Notes: a model not told the origin generated them from the letters alone. Shown: positions 7,689-15,404, counted from the stretch's first letter. The stretch: 18,097 nucleotides of DNA from Bdellovibrionales bacterium (GCA_020434645.1 JAGRAK010000008.1:1-18097), one strand, 5' to 3'. Numbers and translations are program-made.

Positions 7689-9203
7689 TTAAAAAACTAC
7701 ACCTTGTGTTATTCGACTGAGCATAGAAGAAAGGCCTTCTTTTAAATCACTTGGCTGAAGTGATCGCTTATCAAATCCCATTCGAACCCAGTCATCGGCA
7801 ATGCGCCCATGCACATACGCGGCTGTTGCTGTCGCCTGCAAGGTATCAGAACCTTGTGCAAGCAATCCCCCGATCATCCCGGTTAAAACATCCCCAGACC
7901 CAGCTTTTGCTAGAGCTGAATTGCCCGCATTAATAACCATACAGCGATCTTCATATGCCAATATACTGCGATAGCCTTTTAGCAATACATGGCAACCCGT
8001 TTTCTCAGCACCCAGAAGTGCCGCCCTAAATCGGTCAGATTCTATCTGCTTAACTTCAACCTTGATGATACGAGAAAGTTCGGCCGCATGAGGCGTAACC
8101 ACCCAGCTTTTGGGGAGCGGAAACAACTTGTACTTCACACATGCTGTTATGGCATCAGCATCTAATATTACCTTTTCTGCTTTTAATGATTTTAATTTTC
8201 GAATAATTTTTGCAGTTTCATCTCCAACGCCCAAACCTGGCCCAATAGCATAGGCGTTTATTTTTCTCAAATCCCATACCTCATCACTATCAAGTGACGT
8301 TGTTAAAACTTCAGGTGTAAGCTCAAGCTTCTCAACAGGAATATCATTTGCTGCCCAGATCACATAGCCCGTACCCATTCGATAGGCGCTTTGCGCTGCT
8401 AAAATACCAGCGCCCCACATGTTTTCGCTACCTGCTATTACAACAAGTCTTCCGAAATCACTTTTATTTGAACGCTCTTTACGTGCCGGCAAATAACGTC
8501 TCGCTAATTTATCATTGAAAACAAAATTGGTGGTAGCTACGCCTCGCAAGCATTCATAAGGGTATCCCACAGAGAGCACACGAAGCTTTCCGACGAGTGA
8601 CGGGCCATCAGCCGTGAAAAATCCCGGCTTAGGCAAACCAAAAGTAAAAGTCGTATGGGCTTTAATCGCAACCTCACTGGCAATACCAGTATTGCAGTTT
8701 AAGCCAGAGGGACAATCCAAACTGACAGTCGGGACTTTAAGTGCATTCATCTGATCGACCAAAGATCTAAATTCGCCCTCAATCTTACTCTTGAGGCCAA
8801 TACCGAAAAGCGCATCGACAATTAATGTCGCAGATCTAATTTGCTCTGATTTTTTAGCCTCATTAAAGGCATCTACAATTCGAAGACCATGAAGTTCTGC
8901 ACGCTTTAACTGAATTTTAAACATGGCCGAACGCTTCGTCTTCGGAGCAGCTAACATAACCAAAATATTTCGAAAGCCCATAGAGTGAAGGTGTCGGGCC
9001 ATCACGAGCCCATCTCCGCCATTATTACCTGGGCCACACACAATTACCGTGAGCCCTCTTGTTAATTCTGGATAAAAATTCTGCTGACACTCTCTTGCCG
9101 ACTGAATTCCAGCGGACTCCATCAATATTTCGTCGGTTAGACCATACACCTTGCACGAAATACTATCGACTTCGCGGCACTGATCCACTGTCAATAGACG
9201 CAT
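7689..9203 (-). CDS. nnrED: bifunctional NAD(P)HX epimerase / ADP-dependent NAD(P)HX dehydratase
   Basis: This fused nicotinamide-nucleotide repair enzyme epimerises R- and S-NAD(P)HX and dehydrates the S form back to NAD(P)H. The YjeF N-terminal epimerase domain (about 1-215) shows CGPGNNGGDGLVMARHL (56-72) and LDCPSGLNCNTG (162-173). The carbohydrate-kinase-like dehydratase domain (about 230-500) shows GRLVVIAGSENMWGAG (251-266), VVTPHAAELSRI (368-379) and the nucleotide-binding NAGNSALAKAGSGDVLTG (425-442). The 504 residues are normal for the fused form. The ATG at 9203 is three bases after the glmM stop, and tsaE follows after one base. The nnr-tsaE adjacency is common in bacteria. Confidence 0.95.
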   Translation of the reverse strand: MRLLTVDQCREVDSISCKVYGLTDEILMESAGIQSARECQQNFYPELTRGLTVIVCGPGNNGGDGLVMARHLHSMGFRNILVMLAAPKTKRSAMFKIQLKRAELHGLRIVDAFNEAKKSEQIRSATLIVDALFGIGLKSKIEGEFRSLVDQMNALKVPTVSLDCPSGLNCNTGIASEVAIKAHTTFTFGLPKPGFFTADGPSLVGKLRVLSVGYPYECLRGVATTNFVFNDKLARRYLPARKERSNKSDFGRLVVIAGSENMWGAGILAAQSAYRMGTGYVIWAANDIPVEKLELTPEVLTTSLDSDEVWDLRKINAYAIGPGLGVGDETAKIIRKLKSLKAEKVILDADAITACVKYKLFPLPKSWVVTPHAAELSRIIKVEVKQIESDRFRAALLGAEKTGCHVLLKGYRSILAYEDRCMVINAGNSALAKAGSGDVLTGMIGGLLAQGSDTLQATATAAYVHGRIADDWVRMGFDKRSLQPSDLKEGLSSMLSRITQGVVF

Positions 9204-9206
9204 AAA

Positions 9207-10589
9207 CTACTTTCCTAAGTGGGATTGTAAAAAACTAGCAATCTCTTCTGCATAAATGTGAATTTTTTGTTTATCAAGACCTTCTACAAGCACGCGCACA
9301 ATGGGCTCTGTACCTGAGTAACGAACAAATACTCGCCCTTGACCTTTTAAACGGTCTTGCACACTTTTAATTAATTCTGAGTAACCTGGCAGCGATGTCA
9401 GTTCAGTTTTCTGTTTCACTCGGGCATTAATTAAAACCTGAGGAGCGTCAGTCATAACATCACTTAGCACGCTCAGTTTTTTACCAGTCGCTCGCATAAC
9501 AGCAAGCACATGAAGAGCTGCAATTGTGCCATCACCCGTACTACTGTGATCTGAATAAATAATATGTCCCGACTGCTCCCCGCCCAGTGTGTAGCCATTT
9601 TTTCTCATCTCATCTACAACATATTTATCGCCCACATCTGTGCGCACAACGCGAATACCATAATTTGCTAAACAGTGCTCAAGACCAACATTACTCATCT
9701 CTGTTGCGACAATTGTGTCTTTAGGCAATTGACCTATTTTCTTTTTCTGTATAGCTGAAATGGCCAAAATATGATCACCGTTCACAATACGGCCTAACTC
9801 ATCGACCATAATCACTCGATCTGCGTCGCCATCTAGAGAAATTCCGACATCTGCGCGATATTTTATAACTTCGTCACAGGTGCGCGTAGGATGTAGTGCT
9901 CCAAATTTGTCATTTATATTTCGACCGTTTGGGGTATTGCCAATAACCATAACCTCAGCACCAAGCTCTTCAAAAATGGCCGGAGCCACTTTATAAGCGG
10001 CGCCATTTGCACAATCCAAAACAATCCGCATCCCCTCTAAACTCAAATTCATAGGGAATGTGTTCTTTGCATAAACTATATAACGCCCATCCGCATCATC
10101 AATACGTCGAGAACGGCCAATCTCATTGGGCTCTTCTAGAAGAGCTGTCAAATTGTCTTCATATACTAATCTTTCAATTTCATCTTCAATGGCTTGAGAA
10201 ATTTTGAACCCATCTGGACCAAAAATCTTTATACCATTGTCACAAAAGGCATTGTGCGAAGCCGAAATAACAACACCTGCATCCGCACGCATATTTTGAG
10301 AAACAAATCCAATACCCGGAGTTGGAAGTGGCCCAGTTAAAAGCACACGAATTCCCATTGAGTTGAGGCCTGACGCCATAGCTTGCTCAATCATATAACC
10401 CGAAAGCCGTGTGTCCTTACCAATCAAAACTGTTAGCTTTGCGCCCTTATGGCTCTGCTGCTGCTTTAAAACATAACCTAATGCTTGTCCTACTTTTAAT
10501 GCCAAGTCCGGCGTCATCGGAAACTTATTGGCTGTTCCGCGAATACCATCTGTTCCAAATAATTTTTGAGATTTCTTATTTGTGCTCAT
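9207..10589 (-). CDS. glmM: phosphoglucosamine mutase GlmM
   Basis: GlmM converts glucosamine-6-phosphate to glucosamine-1-phosphate on the route to UDP-GlcNAc, peptidoglycan and LPS. All signatures of the alpha-D-phosphohexomutase family are present: FGTDGIRG (11-18), the phosphoserine loop ISASHN (Ser111), the Mg2+ loop DGDADR (253-258), the sugar-binding GEQSGH (337-342) and the phosphate-binding RYSGTEP (423-429). GEQSGH and the overall fit indicate GlmM rather than PMM/PGM. At 460 residues it is slightly longer than the roughly 445 usual. Its ATG overlaps the cdaR stop as ATGA, and AAGGTGG lies 7 bases upstream. In Firmicutes GlmM binds and inhibits CdaA, and the conserved neighbourhood suggests the same link here. 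Confidence 0.96.
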   Translation of the reverse strand: MSTNKKSQKLFGTDGIRGTANKFPMTPDLALKVGQALGYVLKQQQSHKGAKLTVLIGKDTRLSGYMIEQAMASGLNSMGIRVLLTGPLPTPGIGFVSQNMRADAGVVISASHNAFCDNGIKIFGPDGFKISQAIEDEIERLVYEDNLTALLEEPNEIGRSRRIDDADGRYIVYAKNTFPMNLSLEGMRIVLDCANGAAYKVAPAIFEELGAEVMVIGNTPNGRNINDKFGALHPTRTCDEVIKYRADVGISLDGDADRVIMVDELGRIVNGDHILAISAIQKKKIGQLPKDTIVATEMSNVGLEHCLANYGIRVVRTDVGDKYVVDEMRKNGYTLGGEQSGHIIYSDHSSTGDGTIAALHVLAVMRATGKKLSVLSDVMTDAPQVLINARVKQKTELTSLPGYSELIKSVQDRLKGQGRVFVRYSGTEPIVRVLVEGLDKQKIHIYAEEIASFLQSHLGK

Positions 10590-10990
10590 GGCGATACCAC
10601 CTTTTTAATTTCAATATCAAAAAAACGGGGTTGAATAGATATAAGCTTTACTCCTGGAGGTAAACTTATATCAGAAGGCTTAACTTCGATCCTTTTGCGG
10701 CCTGGCGACTCACCCAGAAGATTCATAGACAATATTTGAGATGTTTGATTGAGTTTACCCAAACTCATTCGAGAACCCGAAATCTGAAGTTTAATCGAGT
10801 GATCGTCAGGGGCAATGACAACAAAACTTGGATTCACTAAAAATTCAACATCTAAGCTTTTAAAGCGAACAAAATCTTTACGCCCCTGCAAAGTTGTGAT
10901 CCAAATTGAAAGCGCCACCATAAGCGCAATTAGCTTATACAACCAATTCGAGACGATGCGCTCACGCAATATAGGCAGCTGCTTTTTCAT
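10586..10990 (-). CDS. cdaR: short YbbR-domain protein, CdaR-like regulator of diadenylate cyclase
   Basis: CdaR is the membrane-anchored, outward-facing modulator of CdaA. This 134-residue protein has a basic N-terminus, one membrane helix (about 16-35, WLYKLIALMVALSIWITTL) and room for only one complete YbbR-type beta domain. Firmicute CdaR proteins carry several such domains. Sequence support is the helix plus the YbbR-like segment (about 40-132); context (cdaA before, glmM after) carries much of the assignment. The frame extends to a GTG at 11026, but the ATG at 10990 fits better: GGAG lies 9 bases upstream and MKKQLP precedes the helix. That upstream stretch is itself a duplication. The stop overlaps the glmM start (ATGA). 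Confidence 0.85.
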   Translation of the reverse strand: MKKQLPILRERIVSNWLYKLIALMVALSIWITTLQGRKDFVRFKSLDVEFLVNPSFVVIAPDDHSIKLQISGSRMSLGKLNQTSQILSMNLLGESPGRKRIEVKPSDISLPPGVKLISIQPRFFDIEIKKVVSP

Positions 10991-11016
10991 GTCGCTGCAC
11001 TCCACTGTCTCGTCAT
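10987..11016 (-). other. nine-codon mini-ORF between cdaA and cdaR
   Basis: The ATG embedded in the first repeat copy (11016) overlaps the cdaA stop as ATGA and opens a frame encoding MTRQWSAAT. Its TGA overlaps the cdaR ATG as a second ATGA. The mini-ORF has GGAG 9 bases upstream of its ATG, the same as cdaR. It probably relays translational coupling and may have no function as a peptide. Confidence 0.4.
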
Positions 11017-11030
11017 GTCGCTGCACTCCA
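10987..11030 (-). repeat. tandem 18-bp direct repeat (26-bp period) at the cdaA/cdaR junction
   Basis: The 18 bases TGGAGTGCAGCGACATGA occur twice without mismatch on the minus strand, at 11030-11013 and 11004-10987, separated by eight bases. The first copy encodes the last CdaA residues WSAAT and its stop. The second supplies the cdaR Shine-Dalgarno (GGAG) and start ATG. It looks like a recent 26-bp duplication of the stop/start overlap. Confidence 0.95.
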
Positions 11031-11819
11031 TTCTGGCTTCACCTTAATGCCCAGAAGATCATAGAGCTCGCGGCGAAGGGTGCCATGATCGACATCTTTT
11101 GCAAAATGACTACCGTGAACCAGATTCACACTTCTATTTTCTTCACTAACAATTATGACTATGGCATCTGTTTGCTCAGCTAGACCAAAGCCAGCACGAT
11201 GACGAGTACCTAAATTTTTATCTAGAGCTGGATTTTTAGATAATGGCAAAAAGTTGCCCGCAGAAAAAATACGTCCAGCTCGAATCAGCACAGCCCCATC
11301 ATGGAGCGGGCTCATTGGAGCAAAAATAGAATTCAAAACCTCAGCTGAAATATTACTATCAAGCTCTGTTCCCGGCTCAATAAAATAATCGAGAACAATT
11401 TCTCTCTCTATTACAATTAAAGCACCAGTCCCCCGTTGCCCTAACTGCACCACACCTTGTGCGATCTCTTCAATATTGTGGCGCACTTCAATAGCGGAGG
11501 CACCAAACAGCAATGGGTTTGAGCCAATCTGAGCAAGGGCTCTGCGAATTTCACCTTGAAATAAAATAACAACAATCAAAAATAAATTTGAAAATATCAG
11601 TTCAAGAATCCAATTAAAAGTGACTAGGCTAAACCAGCTACTTAAAAAATACGCGATAGCGAGCACACCCATACCTGAGAGAATTTGTACCGCACCTGAC
11701 TTTTTTGTTAATAACAAAGCTCGATAGACAACAAGCCAAACCAGAATTAAGTCCACACCGTCGCGGAACTCAAGCTGCTCTATAAATAATTTTGCGTTCT
11801 CTAAGAAGTTATGCAACAC
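11013..11819 (-). CDS. cdaA: diadenylate cyclase CdaA (c-di-AMP synthase)
   Basis: CdaA condenses two ATP into c-di-AMP, a second messenger for osmotic and cell-wall homeostasis. The 268 residues have three N-terminal membrane helices (about 22-38, 47-63 and 68-88) followed by a cytoplasmic DAC domain. The catalytic motifs are SPLHDGAVLI (DGA at 174-176) and LGTRHRAGFGL (GTRHR at 204-208). VSEENRSVNLV follows, as in the family. The start is GTG at 11819 with AAGGA 6 bases upstream. The gene follows ftsH after 15 bases and runs into cdaR through a duplicated ATGA overlap. In several delta-type genomes folP lies between ftsH and cdaA; none is present here. Confidence 0.95.
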   Translation of the reverse strand: MLHNFLENAKLFIEQLEFRDGVDLILVWLVVYRALLLTKKSGAVQILSGMGVLAIAYFLSSWFSLVTFNWILELIFSNLFLIVVILFQGEIRRALAQIGSNPLLFGASAIEVRHNIEEIAQGVVQLGQRGTGALIVIEREIVLDYFIEPGTELDSNISAEVLNSIFAPMSPLHDGAVLIRAGRIFSAGNFLPLSKNPALDKNLGTRHRAGFGLAEQTDAIVIIVSEENRSVNLVHGSHFAKDVDHGTLRRELYDLLGIKVKPEWSAAT

Positions 11820-11834
11820 GAGTTGTCCTTAAGC

Positions 11835-13805
11835 TTATGCTGTCACTGGCCCTGAGTTACCCACTGGCCCTCGTGAACCCGATGGCACCTTCTTTTTGTC
11901 TTCTTCTTCGTCTTTTTTATTAGCAAGCTTTTGCTCTGCATCGAGTTTGGTTTTTGTTTCCACCCGAATTTTAGCAATCTCTTCTAGTGGTGTCCCCGCA
12001 ATCATAAGATCTACTTCTTCAGCATCGATTGTTTCATGCTCGAGAAGTGCTCCAGCTAATGAGTGCAAGGCTTCTATGTTTTCAGTTAGAATTTTCACCG
12101 CCTTTTGATGACCCTCATCAACAATTCGGCGCACCTCTGCATCTACTTCTTCAGCCTTAGATTCTGAGTACTCACGATGATTGGTCATCGACATACCTAA
12201 AAATACAGGACCTTCTCGTTTTTCTAATGCCAGTGGCCCAATCTTCTCACTCATGCCCCATTCACAAACCATACTTCTGGCAATAGCCGTGGCGCGCTCG
12301 ATATCGTTACCAGCACCCGTTGTATAATCTTTAAATATAAGCTCTTCAGCCGCACGGCCTCCGAATAAAAAAGCCACCATATTCTCAGCTTTGCTCTTCG
12401 TGAGATTGAGCATATCTTCTTTTGGTAATGTTTGAGTCACTCCGAGTGCCATCCCGCGCGGAATAATTGAAACCTTATGAATCGGGTCCATTCCCGGAAT
12501 TATTTTACCCACTAATGTGTGCCCAGCCTCATGATAAGCTGTAATTTTTCGATCTTCTTCACTCACAATCATGGATTTTCTCTCTGAGCCCATCAAGATT
12601 TTATCTTTGGCCTTTTCAAAGTCTTCCATTTCAAGTTTATTTTTCTCACTTCGCGCGGCCTGTAACGCCGCCTCGTTCACAAGATTTTCTAAATCCGCAC
12701 CACTAAAGCCCGGAGTTCCGCGTGCTATACGAGAAACATCAACATTAGATGCTAGCGGCGTCTTTCGCGTGTGTACTTTTAATATTTGTTCACGCCCGTT
12801 TAAGTCTGGACGATTCACTACAACTCGACGATCAAATCGACCCGGACGAAGTAACGCCGGATCTAAAACATCAGGACGATTTGTCGCAGCAATTAATATC
12901 ACGCCTTCATTACTTTCAAATCCGTCCATCTCAACAAGTAGCTGGTTGAGCGTTTGTTCGCGCTCATCATGACCACCGCCCATGCCCGCACCACGATGTC
13001 GACCAACAGCATCGATCTCATCTATAAAAATCAAACATGGTGCACTTTTCTTGCCTTGCTCAAATAGATCTCGAACGCGACTCGCGCCGACACCAACAAA
13101 CATTTCAACGAAATCTGAACCTGAAATAGTAAAGAACGGAACATTCGCTTCGCCCGCCACCGCGCGCGCCAGCAAAGTCTTACCCGTGCCCGGAGGCCCA
13201 ACTAGCAAAACACCTTTCGGGATACGACCACCAAGACGGGTGAATTTTTTTGGATCTTTCAAAAACTGCACAATCTCGACAAGATCTTGTTTGGCTTCTT
13301 CAACACCAGCAACATCTTTAAAAGTAATTTTTAATTTATTCTCGGTCAGGAGTTTAGCTCGGCTCTTACCAAAGCTCATCGCCTTGCCACCGCCAGCCTG
13401 AAGCTGACGAAATAAGAACATGAGCATCACGACAATTAATATCAGTGGTAACCAGTTCACAAAAATCGATGTGAACATAGAATTGTCGTTACTTTCATAA
13501 CTCGGCACAATTCCGTTATCTTCTAGAAGTTTATACCCATCACTATCAGTATTACCAAAAAATTGAAAGCGTGTGGCGTTCTGATATTTATCTTTAAATT
13601 CTTCTTTAATTTCACCTAGAATTTCGCCGCTCTCTTTACGAAAGGTGACGCTTTTCACTTCTTTGTTTTTTACAGCTTCTACAAATTTAGGATAGTTCAT
13701 ATCACGAATCATGATATGACGTTGTGTCTGGTACATTTGAAAAAATAATATACCCAACACCAAAAATATTGCCCAGAGAGCCATTGTTTTCTGAGAGTTT
13801 CGCAT
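11835..13805 (-). CDS. ftsH: ATP-dependent zinc metalloprotease FtsH
   Basis: FtsH is a hexameric, membrane-anchored AAA+ protease that extracts and degrades membrane and short-lived regulatory proteins. In the 656 residues, helix 1 (about 7-25) and helix 2 (about 114-133) flank a periplasmic domain. The AAA module has Walker A GPPGTGKT (203-210), the pore loop MFVGVG (235-240), Walker B LIFIDEIDAVGR (258-269) and the second region of homology around ATNRPDVLDPALLRPGRFDR. Zinc is bound by HEAGH (425-429) and D501 in TGAGNDIERAT. The tail (about 625-656) is a charged then Gly/Pro-rich disordered segment. The ATG at 13805 has AAAGGG 7 bases upstream, but that site lies inside a long inverted repeat. 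The tilS-ftsH pairing is widely conserved. Confidence 0.97.
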   Translation of the reverse strand: MRNSQKTMALWAIFLVLGILFFQMYQTQRHIMIRDMNYPKFVEAVKNKEVKSVTFRKESGEILGEIKEEFKDKYQNATRFQFFGNTDSDGYKLLEDNGIVPSYESNDNSMFTSIFVNWLPLILIVVMLMFLFRQLQAGGGKAMSFGKSRAKLLTENKLKITFKDVAGVEEAKQDLVEIVQFLKDPKKFTRLGGRIPKGVLLVGPPGTGKTLLARAVAGEANVPFFTISGSDFVEMFVGVGASRVRDLFEQGKKSAPCLIFIDEIDAVGRHRGAGMGGGHDEREQTLNQLLVEMDGFESNEGVILIAATNRPDVLDPALLRPGRFDRRVVVNRPDLNGREQILKVHTRKTPLASNVDVSRIARGTPGFSGADLENLVNEAALQAARSEKNKLEMEDFEKAKDKILMGSERKSMIVSEEDRKITAYHEAGHTLVGKIIPGMDPIHKVSIIPRGMALGVTQTLPKEDMLNLTKSKAENMVAFLFGGRAAEELIFKDYTTGAGNDIERATAIARSMVCEWGMSEKIGPLALEKREGPVFLGMSMTNHREYSESKAEEVDAEVRRIVDEGHQKAVKILTENIEALHSLAGALLEHETIDAEEVDLMIAGTPLEEIAKIRVETKTKLDAEQKLANKKDEEEDKKKVPSGSRGPVGNSGPVTA

Positions 13806-13810
13806 GAATA

Positions 13811-13854
13811 AGCCCTTTCGTTATTCTAAATAGACTACCACGAAATCATGGGCT
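13811..13854 (-). promoter_or_regulatory. inverted repeat that would sequester the ftsH Shine-Dalgarno
   Basis: On the minus-strand RNA, AGCCC (13854-13850) and UUUCGU (13845-13840), separated by a four-base AUGA bulge, can pair with ACGAAAGGGCU (13821-13811) across an 18-base loop. The AAAGGG ribosome-binding site lies wholly in the 3' arm, and the ftsH ATG starts five bases after the stem. No U tract follows, so it is not an intrinsic terminator. Translational control of ftsH is an inference. Confidence 0.5.
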
Positions 13855-13866
13855 GTAACAAACTGG

Positions 13867-14862
13867 TCACTCCAGTTTCAGGGCTAGAATTCGCCGTGCA
13901 TCAACGCGCCATTCGTGCTTTAGTATAGTAAATGTGTATTCGACACGCCTATTGTCAAGGCGCCTACAAATTTCTTCGATTTGCCCCTGGGAGTACCGAG
14001 TCATTTTCAACTCGCGCAAATAGCCCGCAATATGTATCGCTTTCTCATCACGACTTAACTCGAGAAAACGCCTGCGATCTAAACCATTTTTATTCTCTTT
14101 GCTTCGCGCTTCAGATGGCAAACCCTCACTCACAATCAATTTGAGCGAACGCGCCAGACTCGCCGTTGCTCCAGGCACTTTTTTATTCAGTGATTGAAAC
14201 CACTTATGACGCAACCAGTTGCGCAGCGGATCGACCATTTCATTCGACGGATCTTCACACCACTTAAGTTTCATTTTTTTAGAATACGCCACCAATTCTT
14301 TTTTAGAACAATTAAGAAGTGGCCGCACCCGACCTTCTGACTTTGAAAAAAACTCAATACCCCGCAAACCATAAAGGCCTGTACCGCGAATCAGTCTTAT
14401 CATTTGAGTTTCAACTTGATCATCTTGATGGTGTCCGAGTGCCAGGAGCGGACGCACCCCTGTTTTTTTATAAATTTTTTCTCTTATTTTATTTAGCTCA
14501 CGATAACGGTACTCTCTCAGCTCTTCCTCTGACCCGAGAGGCAATTTTGCTTTTCTCTTTACAGTGAAAAACTCTAAACCCAGATCACGCGCATTTTTTT
14601 CTACAAATTTCTGTGCCTTATTGCGGTACAAAACCTGTCGCGCAGAGCCCACCCCATGATGAATATGAGCGACACTCACTGGCGCCTTAAGCACTGGAGA
14701 AAGCCGCTTTAAGATGTAGAGTAAAATAATGGAGTCTTGCCCACCAGAAACTGCAACTAAAAGCGGTGCTCCGGTTAAAGCATAACGCCGCAACCCCCGT
14801 AGAACATTATGTTCAAGAGGCAAAAACTTTATTGATAGACTGTCCAACCGATTGTGAAGCAT
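13867..14862 (-). CDS. tilS: tRNA(Ile)-lysidine synthetase TilS
   Basis: TilS converts C34 of the minor Ile tRNA(CAU) to lysidine, changing both codon reading and charging; it is usually essential. The N-type ATP pyrophosphatase PP-loop is AVSGGQDS (37-44). IHHGVGSARQ (67-76) and GHHQDDQVETQMIRLIRGTG (143-162) are family signatures. WCEDPSNE and LRNWLRHKW mark the end of the catalytic domain. At 331 residues it resembles the shorter Aquifex-type enzymes and appears to lack the full C-terminal domain of E. coli TilS. The ATG at 14862 lies inside the upstream gene (34-base overlap) with AAGGGG just upstream, which supports this start. The 61-base gap to ftsH holds the inverted repeat described separately. 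Confidence 0.94.
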   Translation of the reverse strand: MLHNRLDSLSIKFLPLEHNVLRGLRRYALTGAPLLVAVSGGQDSIILLYILKRLSPVLKAPVSVAHIHHGVGSARQVLYRNKAQKFVEKNARDLGLEFFTVKRKAKLPLGSEEELREYRYRELNKIREKIYKKTGVRPLLALGHHQDDQVETQMIRLIRGTGLYGLRGIEFFSKSEGRVRPLLNCSKKELVAYSKKMKLKWCEDPSNEMVDPLRNWLRHKWFQSLNKKVPGATASLARSLKLIVSEGLPSEARSKENKNGLDRRRFLELSRDEKAIHIAGYLRELKMTRYSQGQIEEICRRLDNRRVEYTFTILKHEWRVDARRILALKLE

Positions 14863-15341
14863 CCGCCCCTTTTACACCGAACAGACTGCGGTGCATAGCC
14901 CGGAACATAAACATCCCAGCCAGAGTTTCGACAGTCCCCATTCAGACAGCGCGTTGTTATGGTCGCACGTCCTGGCTGATAAGTTGTCCAGCCAAACTGC
15001 AGGCAGGCGCTGCCTGAAAACGACGACTGACATGTCACATCTGAGAGCAAGTTTCCGTTACGGGCATCATAGACCTTCCAGCCCTCGTTAAAACATCCCT
15101 CAGGTTTACATTCCACTTCACTCACCGGTTTTTCTTTGTACTCATTGTGCCAGCCACTTAAGTTACAATCATTATCTCGGCAAACAGTCAGATTGCTCTC
15201 TCCACTACGCTGATCAAAGCTCTGCCATCCCTCAGTTAGACAGTCCTCCATTATACAATTCACATCAATATTGGCATTTGCTTGAAGAACAAACGCCTGA
15301 GCCAATACTAAAATAAGCCCATTCAGAAATGATATTTTCAT
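14829..15341 (-). CDS. secreted protein of six Cys/Gly-Trp repeats
   Basis: I do not recognise the family. The 170 residues start with a signal peptide (core FLNGLILVLAQAFVLQANA, cleavage after about residue 24). Almost all of the rest consists of six repeats of about 22-27 residues with the pattern V-x-C-x4-C-x3-G-W-x-x-Y/F. The Cys pairs are 29/34, 54/59, 78/83, 104/113, 132/137 and 156/161; the fourth repeat has eight residues between its cysteines. Each second Cys is followed exactly three residues later by GW. Twelve cysteines in pairs suggest one local disulfide per repeat in the periplasm or outside the cell. The ATG at 15341 has a strong AAGGGGG six bases upstream. It is the first gene of the tilS-ftsH-cdaA string and overlaps tilS by 34 bases. 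Confidence 0.85.
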   Translation of the reverse strand: MKISFLNGLILVLAQAFVLQANANIDVNCIMEDCLTEGWQSFDQRSGESNLTVCRDNDCNLSGWHNEYKEKPVSEVECKPEGCFNEGWKVYDARNGNLLSDVTCQSSFSGSACLQFGWTTYQPGRATITTRCLNGDCRNSGWDVYVPGYAPQSVRCKRGGCFTIGWTVYQ

Positions 15342-15374
15342 AAATTTCCCCCTTAAGGAATGCCTTGAAACCCT

Positions 15375-15404
15375 ATCGTATTCACGATTTTACAGGCTTG
15401 TCTA
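15375..15404 (-). promoter_or_regulatory. candidate promoter of the repeat protein-tilS-ftsH gene string
   Basis: On the minus strand TAGACA (15399-15404, five of six to the -35 consensus) lies 18 bases from TACGAT (15375-15380, four of six), about 35 bases upstream of the ATG at 15341. A 6-12-6 inverted repeat (CTTGTC at 15397-15402, GACAAG at 15415-15420) overlaps the -35 box and could be an operator. Both are tentative. Confidence 0.3.

Noticed and set aside
10991..11026. GTG-start N-terminal extension of cdaR
   Set aside because: It lies in the duplicated sequence, adds a polar segment with no role before the helix, and the ATG at 10990 has its own Shine-Dalgarno.
12571..12972. Long plus-strand frames opposite ftsH
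   Set aside because: They are Ser/Arg-rich mirror translations of a conserved AAA domain with no start signals; typical shadows.
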